DNA from: Gymnothorax reevesii
Taxonomy: Eukaryota > Chordata > Actinopteri > Anguilliformes > Muraenidae
DNA length: 64,000 bases
Direction: 5' to 3'
Assembly: GCA_029721435.1 (NCBI GenBank)
Contig: CM056584.1
Span: 11,013,895-11,077,894 of the forward strand
In this document: positions 11,585-19,281 of the stretch, piece by piece
Numbering within the stretch: position 1 is the first letter of the stretch
Layout: every line of letters starts with the position of its first letter
Notes under the pieces: generated by a model
The model's database searches: none
Seen by the model: the letters and a program-made list of their open reading frames with translations, nothing else
Told to the model about the DNA's origin: nothing
Made by a program: the position numbers and the translations under genes

Positions 11585-11639
11585 AAACTAACCCCAGACT
11601 GCACGTCACTGTATCTGATTCTAGCAGCTAGAATGATAA

Positions 11640-11826
11640 GCTGGTTTAAGATGGTCTGAGCTGTGTTCTTAGCTGGTCTCTATATCTTGATGAAGGTGGT
11701 CAAAGCTGGTTAACCTGGTATTTTCAGCTGGAGTCCGCTGGTGAAGGGCTGGTCGACCAGATAAAACTGTCCAAATCACAGCTTAAACCAGCCTGACCAG
11801 TCTAGGCTGGTTTTTTCAGCAGGATC
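11640..11826. repeat. GCTGGT-rich palindromic fish repeat
   Basis: Repeated AAGCTGGT and AACCAGC words in both orientations end in CTAGGCTGGTTTTTTCAGCAGG, resembling a common small palindromic DNA repeat of fish genomes. The left end is not sharp, and I see no target duplication. Confidence 0.5.
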
Positions 11827-12084
11827 GTTAATCCACGAACATGTAGTGCCTTTTACCGTCTATCCTGTCTCATACTGTTATTTGTATTGGATGATTTTAC
11901 CACGTGGTGGTTCGCTAGCTTTGCTGGTCCATTTTAGCAAATGCATCGGCAACAGGTACAATCTGCTGTTGGAGCTCTCTGGTTGAATAAACATGTGACA
12001 AAGAGTTTTGGTTAGTCAATGTAAAAACCCAAATGTGCGAATATTTCACATATGAATACTGCTTAAAGGGGTTTTGGTACAACT

Positions 12085-12765
12085 TTACAATATGTTCGCC
12101 ACCCAATTCCTGCTATCAAGAGTAGTATACTTAAATAAAATGAATCTGAAATGTCGGTTACGCAACAAGAAACTCACATTCAAGTCCACAAACAAAAATT
12201 TACTCCTAATTCCATGTAAATGATAGCTTTCTTCGAGGTATTTTAACTCATCATTGTAAATCAGCGATGGACGCCATTGTGCGCCAGATTCGCGACAGCG
12301 TCTTGTGAGCTCTGCAGTGCAATGAGTTTGGCTTGCTCTCTCCGACGTTGGATTAAGCAGAGCAAACTTCGTATTTATTCTATTTGAAATAAATATCACA
12401 AATTTACTATCTTCTTTAAGGTTAGGGTTAGGATTAGGCTTAGGATGTGAGGATTTTGGGACAAAGCCATCCCGAAGGGTTAGGCTTAGTGGTGAATCCA
12501 CTGCTGCTCTCGGTCTCGCATTTCCCACTTGAACAACAGCTTCTTTAGTTGGTACAGCACTGCTGCTTGATCCATTAGCATTAATTTCCTTCAAAGGTTT
12601 TCTTGGCTTCTTGGGTTTAGGTGATACCAACAATTGAAAATCACTGAGAGAATCATTTGCTCCACAGTCTTCCATTTTCAAGTTTACGTGCGCCAAAACT
12701 TTGTCAAAACTGGTATTTAGACAATCCGAGGTGCGAACTTTATCATCATATATGTTTAAATTCAT
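12085..12765 (-). CDS. Unrecognised 226-codon ORF inside the TIR element
   Basis: ATG at 12765, stop inside the left inverted repeat. The first 100 or so residues look protein-like: an acidic start, then SPKPKKPRKPLKEINANGSS, basic and proline-rich like a disordered or nuclear-targeting segment. The middle includes PNPNPN, encoded by a TTAGGG-like microsatellite, and the end is encoded by terminal-repeat DNA. No domain, catalytic motif or membrane segment is evident. It may be captured host sequence, a transposon protein, or chance. Confidence 0.3.
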   Translation of the reverse strand: MNLNIYDDKVRTSDCLNTSFDKVLAHVNLKMEDCGANDSLSDFQLLVSPKPKKPRKPLKEINANGSSSSAVPTKEAVVQVGNARPRAAVDSPLSLTLRDGFVPKSSHPKPNPNPNLKEDSKFVIFISNRINTKFALLNPTSERASQTHCTAELTRRCRESGAQWRPSLIYNDELKYLEESYHLHGIRSKFLFVDLNVSFLLRNRHFRFILFKYTTLDSRNWVANIL

Positions 12766-12882
12766 ATATCATAACTTTGATAGGTAAAAATGCATCTGAC
12801 AAAATTGTTTATCCATCTTTTTAAACCCTAACCTTACTACAAGCAACAAAAAATGTATTTTTTGGTGGCGAACATATTGTAA
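12085..12882. mobile_element. Small element with perfect 19-base inverted ends
   Basis: TTACAATATGTTCGCCACC at 12085-12103 is the exact reverse complement of 12864-12882. If the outer TTA/TAA bases are partly target, the element is CAATATG...CATATTG flanked by TA. Nearly the whole interior is one minus-strand ORF. No transposase family is recognised. Confidence 0.6.
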
Positions 12883-13058
12883 TTTGCTCCGGGGTTTTTT
12901 TTTTTTTTTGGGTTGCAACTGGCATCAGCGATAAAGCTATTTTTAATACATGAACAATGCTAATGCAGCGACATTGATTTTAGCCACTGGTTGGCGAACA
13001 GCTATTTGCTTAGCCTAACGTTAGCATTGGCACAATGCTGTGGTTCGCTAGCTTTGCT

Positions 13059-13610
13059 CCACCACGTCGTTTTTTATCCATTATCTTACTGTTGCTGAAA
13101 AGTAATAGAGCAGTTACAAATATAAAGTTTGGCAGAAAAATCCTCTTTAAATGTGTTTCTGGTTATCTTGACCGGCCGGCTCTGTTGTCTTGGTATTCAG
13201 ATGTCATCAAGTGGGTTCTCTTGTCATAAATAGTCGCAGGTCCGTAACTGACCAATCAGCATTCATTAGCTGAATGCTAGCGTGTTATGGCCAACAGCAG
13301 CCCAACCTGTAGGAAATCGAAAGGACATAACTTCTCGGCAATTTCACGTTTAGCCTATAATCCATATTTAACTTGCAGAAAATGCAACCGTATTTGCGAT
13401 TTTTCAACGATTACCAGGTGAAAGGGACTAATTTAGCCTTCTGGCTCCATAGGACTCCATTCATTCTGCACTCGCCCGCAATCACTCCTAGTGGAATTCT
13501 GGTGGAACTGTAACCAAGTTCGAGACAATGGGGCTAAATGGAGAGTCAGGCCTACTAAAGAAATAACCAAAATGGGACTGAAATTAAACGAAAAGTAACA
13601 TTATTAGCTG
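13059..13610. other. Unassigned spacer
   Basis: No gene or delimited element is seen. The string CATTCATTCTGCACTCGCCCGCAA near 13455 is related, in inverted orientation, to sequence near 5035. Confidence 0.35.
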
Positions 13611-14580
13611 AAACTGCATCACAATTTAGCGCAGCGGAAGAAAATGAATAGAAACTGCATAACTATGCAGCGATCTGCGATGGAAAAGCATAGAGAACGA
13701 GATTTGAAAGACTCGAATTGAAACACCATGTAACTGCGCATGCGCTGGTCAAGGGTATCAGCAAGGGTAGATCATGCATTTGAAATTTAATCGACTCGAC
13801 TGCATTTTACTGGGCGACATAATTAATTCTCAAAATTCAAAATCAACACGATCTTTTGTATGTACAAACTGGTTTTTACTACGATATCACCGGATCCCTT
13901 GCCTGAGAAGCGACCGTATTTTGGACCCAAATTGAGAAATAGACTATATCGTCACTATTAGTCAGATAAGTTACTCTAGCGGGGTTTCCAATGCTATTAA
14001 AATTACATGTACTGAAATGTTAACAGAAAAATCAAAATCATATACTGACACAATGTAGGCTACAGCAAATATAATGTTGAGAACTGAGAAATGAGGTTAT
14101 TTGAATTCACGAGCGAGTAGGATGGTCATTCCGTAATTGGTACCAAATTGGACCATTTCCTCGCCTGCTCATTTCATTTTTCATTTACCAGTCCACTGTC
14201 AGGGTATTAACACAGGATTCAATATATCGGTGGTATACATAAAACACTACAAATGACCGTCAGTTGCTAAAATACAAATATTTCACTTACAATCAAAGAA
14301 ATACCTTCCCAGATAGCATGCATCTCCGCTCCGGATCTGCCCTGGCTCTGTGCCGAGTCCCGTTGATCTGGCTCAGATCCGGAGTGGAGGAGCTTGCCAT
14401 CTGTGTTACCTCAATCACAAGCAGGTTGGCTTCCGCTTTGCCCACTGCGTAGGTGCAAATCGAGTGTTGCGTTTCGAGTCTTTCAAATCTCGTTCTCTAT
14501 GCTTTTACATCGCTGATCGCTGCATAGTAATGCAGTTTCTATTCATTTTCTTCCGCTTCGCTAAACTGTGATGCAGTTTT
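13611..14580. mobile_element. Fold-back DNA element with about 110-base inverted repeats
   Basis: The left arm 13611-13721 (starting AAACTGCATCAC) is the near-perfect inverse of 14471-14580 (ending GTGATGCAGTTTT). Shared internal words include GCATAGAGAACGAG / CTCGTTCTCTATGC. Between the arms lies AT-rich non-coding DNA plus a smaller palindrome at about 14325-14395 (CTCCGCTCCGGATCTG / CAGATCCGGAGTGGAG). No clear target duplication or transposase was found, so the superfamily is open. Confidence 0.7.
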
Positions 14581-17193
14581 GGTGAATAACGGTACATTTC
14601 TAAAGTTTTTGTGTCGTTTTGAAATTTTCTTTGGTAGACCTGAGAGTGGTAAGGCTCCTCGTAGATCGGCTCAGTCCGTCACCCCGGTCTTCTTCGTGCC
14701 TTTGCAAAATATGCGCTTATATTGTTGCTTTCAAAAGTTGTGGTTCTTTATGATGCAGCATTGTTGGGTTCATGTGCGTCTTTGGCGAGGGTGAGTGTGT
14801 TATTCATTTGCAATGTTGTTTGATATGATGACCGCTACGGTGTTTGCCAAGTTGCTAATTTGATGTATACTGATACTAGTGCTGGTGAGATGAAGCTTCA
14901 TGAAGCGTTGAAGCTTTCTAGCCAGATGTGTTGAAGTGTGGTTCATTTCTTGATGTTTCGAATGCACTCTAGAGACCCCTACTGGTCAATAAAAACACAT
15001 GGGGATTGCGCTTCGTAGGAAATGGTAAGCAAGCATAAGACTTCATCACGAAAGTGACAGAATCAATAAATGCAAAATAAAATGAAGTATTCTGACCACA
15101 TGTCATAACGAAACTAAAAGATACTTTCGGGGACAGGACAGAGCGCAGTGAATGCGCATGAGAAACAAAGAGCCTTGTATTTTTGTCCACAAATAATAAG
15201 CGTTTCCCTAATAATAGAATGAAAAACTACTAAATTAAGGGAATTTATTATGTATTGAAAATTATCTGAAAAGGTTTGAAAATATGACGTCACATAATAG
15301 TCGAACAATTTGGCCTAATAGCCTCACTAAGCGACCTTATTCGGTGAAATCAAATCAAAGCATTCCCGAACGGGAAAACAACTTTCTCTTTCTCACTGGC
15401 TCCATCGCACGCCATGACAAACTCGCAAACCGCACCGACAAACTTCAACTACTGACAACAACCCACGAGCTGCTGAAGAGAACTGGGACATTTTATAGTC
15501 GACTGACGTAATTTCGCCGAGACGATACAAGCCTCGACACGGAGCTCCGTTTTGAAGTGCTTCACATTTTTGATACAGGCTCCGAAGCCTTGGTATCGAC
15601 GGTAACAGCACTAACTGATACTAACTGCACTAGAAGTTCTTAAACTTCGGAATGTCGGCATTCTGCATATTGTGCCTAATGCAGGCATGTGTTATTGTGT
15701 TAGATTAATGTATTGGGACGTTCAAGTGATTATATCCATGTAAAGTACTAGTCCAAAACGGCAGATTTATGGTCAGTTTGGTCATGTGTAGTGTTCATGG
15801 GTGCATTCGCTGTTCGTGGAGCTCGTGCGGTCTGCCTTTGATGTTTAATTCAGCTCGTTGAGTGTATATGACTGCCTAGATTGTTGTTTGTGGCATGATA
15901 GATATGTTGGGTAGTTTGGATGAAAGTTGTATGTTGTAGTAATGTGTGGGGGAAAGTGAATGCACTGGTGAGGATGTTTGTCGACTTTATTTATTATGCT
16001 AGTAGTGCAGTGTAATATTAACGCCAATGTTTGTTATCCCTGTTTGTATTTATTCCAGAAACCACACACAAACACAACGCCCATAACAATACTGTATGCC
16101 TAACCTGTACCGGGACTGTCCGGAATCAGCAGTAAAGTTCCCCTCACTGCAACAAACTCTCTCATCGTGTCCTGACCGACGCCCTGGGGCAAATGAAGTA
16201 TAACACCATCCCCTGTATACAGTCCGTATGATGACCTCCTCAGTACTCCCATTCTATCTGCTGAGAAATGAGCGCATCCTGTCAAAGTCTGCTTGCCTAA
16301 AATTGAAAATTTAAGTTTTTGATACATTAATACAAGGTGTATACGTATGATAAATCATTTAATCTTTGATCGAATAAAGTGGCATTCTGAACACATTCTG
16401 TTTAAGATAACTATATTGTATTAGATATTTAATTATTGTAACACTTCCAAATTTATAACAAACTTGAATTTTTGGCTCCGTTAAGGTTGTAATATTTCAA
16501 TTTCTAAACACTGCATATGGGTTATTCTTCAAGTGTAAGTTAACATTTATGAAATAGAGCATTTTGTTGAGTTTGAGCTTTCTATTATTAACAATGTGCA
16601 TTTTATAAAATAATGTTTGAATATGCCTTTGATGCCATTAAATGCTGTGTGTCCACAAAAATACCATATTTTCAGAAATTTATTTTGAGAAAAAAGCATA
16701 ACACCATCACAAATTTTGGATATGTTAATAAGTGGCATCTAATCTTTTAAAAACATTCAATTTGATGTTGGTGGATGGTGTCAATTTTTTTGTATGAAAT
16801 GGTAAAATACACACACTTTTCCTTTTTTTTTTGTTTCATTTTAAAGCCTTCATATTTTCTAGATTATTCATCAGAGAGGGGCAGTTTTAGAATACAAAAT
16901 AGACAACATATGAGAAGCTGTTTTTGCAATACCAAATCCCTGTCTTTAAAATTAGGCTTTTTACAGTCGTTAAAATATGCTACCACAGAGTAAAATTTTC
17001 GAGCAACTTTAAGCACCCACAAATATATGATGAACTTAAGGGACACCTTTATAAGTCCATGTTCCTCAAGTTAGAATAGCAGATTTTCACCCCTTAAAAT
17101 TGGAAGCACTTAGCTGAAATACTTTTCTAGATATAGCCATGTGAAAGTGGCTCCTCAGAAATCACTGTTCAAAAAGGCCTGGAACTTAATTGC
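14581..17193. other. Gene-poor AT-rich stretch
   Basis: No confirmed gene. 14880-15610 has GAAGCTTCATGAAGC-type and TTTTGAAGTGCTTC-type words that suggest a degraded DNA transposon. On the minus strand, 16327-16100 encodes a short peptide with SSYGLYTGDGVILHLPQG, which faintly recalls LRAT/NlpC-like folds (Y-G-x-Y-x-G-D-G-x-V-x-H), but start, stop and splice context are lacking. The rest is low-complexity intergenic DNA. Confidence 0.35.
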
Positions 17194-17197
17194 ATAT

Positions 17198-17515
17198 TGT
17201 AACAGGGTTGTGCCTGTTACGACCTGAAGCTGGGCATGCTGGGAGTGAGTTATGTTTTCATTGTTAGTGTTTTTAGACTGTGTTTAGGAATGTTTGGTGT
17301 GCTGGGGATGTATTATTATTGTGAGTGTTATTACAATGTTGGGGTGGGTGGAGTTATTTTATACTTGCAGAGTTCACACCCTGGGTGTGTCAACGGTGAC
17401 ATTGCACCCCATGCCTGTTAGTTGTATTTTGACGAACATGAGAAATACGAATGTTTGCTTGCCTTCTATTAATAAACTGGTTTGCAAATATTAATTCACT
17501 CGTGAGTTTGTCACA
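17198..17515 (+). repeat. 5' LTR of the intact gypsy element
   Basis: 318 bases, TG...CA ends. It holds TTTTATACTT near 17360 as a possible TATA element and AATAAA at 17471-17476. Short ORFs inside it are repeated in the 3' LTR and are not genes. Confidence 0.95.
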
Positions 17516-17516
17516 C

Positions 17517-17534
17517 TGGTGTCAGAAGTTACCA
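17517..17534 (+). other. Primer-binding site
   Basis: TGGTGTCAGAAGT starts one base after the LTR. TGG pairs with the universal CCA tail, as expected for a tRNA primer; the isotype cannot be named without a tRNA set. The gag ATG at 17534 directly abuts the site. Confidence 0.75.
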
Positions 17535-18784
17535 TGGAACCAGCCTCTGACTTCAGAAAGTGGTTATCTGACAAGTTGGAACTGGAGTGGAAGCCTACTC
17601 TCTCAGGAGATGCTGTGACTGCTGCTGTGGAGAGTACACAAGACGAGCGGACATGCCGCCAAAAGGATTTTGCTGAAGCATATCGCCTACCTGATGGAAG
17701 TAGTGCTGCATGGGCAACTAGGAGGAAGATGGATCGGCTAGCTGGAGAAGAAGATGCTTCACCTGCGCGATTTCGGGGAAGGGAACCGCCGCCAGCAGCT
17801 GGAGAAGACTCCGCTCCACCCACGCAGAGGAGCCATGGGGGCGGAGCGCCGGCAGCCGATGTCCAGCTTTATGGGGCCACAGCACTCGGTGAGATGTTGG
17901 AAGTGCGCCACCAGATGGAGGGAGGTGCACAAAGCACCGTTGCTGAGAGTTTGAACAGCACTGTGCCTGTGCAACAGCAAGAAGCAATCCTTAGCTTGCA
18001 GCAACAAATTGCAGACATGGGGCAGGCACTGGCGCGGTTAATGAGCTCCTTAAATACGCCAGTGCCAAGCCCCGAAAAACCCATACAGCCGCCTGCTGCA
18101 ATACCTAAGCTGGGACGTTATGATGGTACTAGTAGCTGGGAAGCGTACTTATTCCAGTTTGAGCTTGTGGCCACTGCTGCAAAATGGACTGATACACAAA
18201 AAGCAGCAAGTTTGGCAATAGCGTTGGAGGGGGCTGCTCGCCAGGCCCTACTGGACATTAGTCATCGGGGTGAGGTCTCCTATGCTGAGATGGTGGCGGC
18301 CTTGAAGCGGCGATTTGGTGAGCCTATATCCATTATAGGCTTGAGAGACCAGCTTCATCAGCGTTGTCGACAGGCCAAAGAGAGACTGGGTGTCCTGGCT
18401 GCTGATGTACTGCGCCTGGCCAGTCGCGCACACCCCGAGCTACCACCAGCATCAGTCCAGAGCTTGGCCCTAGACGCTTTTCTGAGAGGGCTGAGGCCGG
18501 GTCAATTGCGACAGCAGGTGCGGCTGGCTAACCCGACTACATTGGAGATGGCGTTGTGCCAGGCGGAGGAGATCGAGGCTATTCTGATGGATGGAGCCTC
18601 GCCAGCCGTACAGCACCCAGTGGTACGAGCAGCATCGGACGTGGCAGAGAGCCAGCCCAGCGTGAGCACAGCGAGTTCTGCAGAGCCACGGCGGTGTTGG
18701 AACTGCGGAGACACTGGACATCTACGTCGACACTGCACCGCTAGATGGCCAGCTGAGTCGGGAAACGGCAGCGGGTCAGCATAG
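17534..18784 (+). CDS. gag: Gypsy Gag polyprotein
   Basis: 416 codons from ATG 17534 (context TTACCATGG) to TAG 18782-18784. An earlier in-frame GTG at 17519 lies in the primer-binding site and is an unlikely start. The middle carries a retrotransposon gag/capsid-like helical region (about residues 200-360: FQFELVATAAKWTDTQKAA, ALKRRFGEP, LRPGQLRQQVRLANP). The end has one CCHC zinc knuckle, CWNCGDTGHLRRHC, for RNA binding. Gag forms the particle that packages element RNA. The last 28 bases overlap the protease frame and contain a frameshift signal. Confidence 0.93.
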   Translation: MEPASDFRKWLSDKLELEWKPTLSGDAVTAAVESTQDERTCRQKDFAEAYRLPDGSSAAWATRRKMDRLAGEEDASPARFRGREPPPAAGEDSAPPTQRSHGGGAPAADVQLYGATALGEMLEVRHQMEGGAQSTVAESLNSTVPVQQQEAILSLQQQIADMGQALARLMSSLNTPVPSPEKPIQPPAAIPKLGRYDGTSSWEAYLFQFELVATAAKWTDTQKAASLAIALEGAARQALLDISHRGEVSYAEMVAALKRRFGEPISIIGLRDQLHQRCRQAKERLGVLAADVLRLASRAHPELPPASVQSLALDAFLRGLRPGQLRQQVRLANPTTLEMALCQAEEIEAILMDGASPAVQHPVVRAASDVAESQPSVSTASSAEPRRCWNCGDTGHLRRHCTARWPAESGNGSGSA

Positions 18785-19281
18785 CCGGGGAAACGCTGGC
18801 CCGTAGTCCCTCTGCATCCCCGGTGGAACCAGAGAGACTGTGTGTGGGGAGACTTGGGGTTGGGGGAACTCTACGAGTGTCATGTCAGCTGCAAGGCATA
18901 CCTTGTAGGGCCTTAGTTGACACCGGGTCAGACATTAGTTTAGTTAGACCCGGAGTACTACCAAATGTTACATTCATGCCTGCTAATCGAGTTATGGAAA
19001 CGGTAACTGGTGACTTGGCTCCTATGCGAGGTTCATGTACCTTATCACTTGTGCTAGGAAACACTCATGCAAAAGCGGAATTCTGGTTAGCTAACATAAA
19101 AGAGGATTGCATTTTGGGGGTTGACTGTTTAGGGGCTGTTGGGGCTGTTGTGGATGTGGGGAAGGGCACTGTGCTAGTGGGTGGTTCACCGGTCACACTC
19201 AATAACCCTAACCATGCCCTCTACACAGTGAATGCTTCTGCTTCTGTAGGGGGGCAAGCACTGGGCGATGTTCTATGCTGA
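18757..19281 (+). CDS. pro: Gypsy protease (pro) frame
   Basis: Open in the -1 frame from 18757, ending TGA 19279-19281. It contains the retropepsin active-site motif ALVDTGSDISLV near 18910 and a flap/second-half motif ILGVDCLG near 19115. It would be made as a Gag-protease fusion by frameshifting; no AUG lies at its start. Retropepsins act as homodimers that cut Gag and Pol in the particle. It is followed by pol in yet another phase, overlapping by 70 bases. Confidence 0.85.
   Translation, partial: VGKRQRVSIAGETLARSPSASPVEPERLCVGRLGVGGTLRVSCQLQGIPCRALVDTGSDISLVRPGVLPNVTFMPANRVMETVTGDLAPMRGSCTLSLVLGNTHAKAEFWLANIKEDCILGVDCLGAVGAVVDVGKGTVLVGGSPVTLNNPNHALYTVNASASVGGQALGDVLC
18760..18804 (+). 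promoter_or_regulatory. Predicted -1 ribosomal frameshift signal (gag to protease)
   Basis: The heptamer GGGAAAC at 18760-18766 is in the exact phase needed (gag codons GGA AAC starting at 18761). After a short spacer, 18771-18780 can pair with 18795-18804 (10 pairs including two G-U, loop 14 bases). Slipping back one base gives the protease frame, open from 18757. XXXYYYZ plus spacer plus stem is the canonical layout of retroviral and retrotransposon frameshift sites. Efficiency is untested. Confidence 0.75.

Larger units (their letters stand above)
5496..11611. mobile_element. hAT-type non-autonomous element with about 200-base TIRs (outer shell of a nest)
   Basis: The left end starts CAGTGACGTGCGGTGGAGG and the right end finishes CTGCACGTCACTG. 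Perfect 8-base duplications TATCTGAT sit at 5488-5495 and 11612-11619. The inverted repeats are long: 5496 to about 5695 is complementary to pieces of the right side (about 8550-8613, 8921-9051 and 11585-11611), which are separated by later insertions. The 8-base duplication and CAG...CTG ends are hAT hallmarks. No hAT transposase is visible, so the element is non-autonomous. A second hAT, a MITE and an L1 are nested within it. Confidence 0.85.
11907..13058. repeat. Segment bounded by a 19-base direct repeat
   Basis: GTGGTTCGCTAGCTTTGCT occurs at 11907-11925 and again, identically, at 13040-13058. The repeats enclose about 1.1 kb that contains the TIR element at 12085-12882. The length suits a retroposon target duplication, but no poly(A) or LINE/SINE body is visible, so local duplication is equally possible. 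Confidence 0.45.

Noticed and set aside
12418..12445. TTAGGG-like repeats as an interstitial telomere
   Set aside because: Only a few imperfect units occur inside a transposon; similar degenerate tracts at 27720-27800 also lie in a MITE.
16100..16327. Possible LRAT-domain exon on the minus strand
   Set aside because: Only one short motif-like string is present, with no start, splice borders or further conserved residues; reported only as a weak hint in the spacer entry.
17236..17494. Two short ORFs repeated identically in both gypsy LTRs
   Set aside because: They are LTR sequence overlapping promoter and polyadenylation signals; identity simply reflects LTR duplication.
19249..19255. GGGGGGC as a slippery site for protease-to-pol shifting
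   Set aside because: Its phase in the protease frame is wrong for X XXY YYZ, since the zero-frame codons are GGG GGG CAA.
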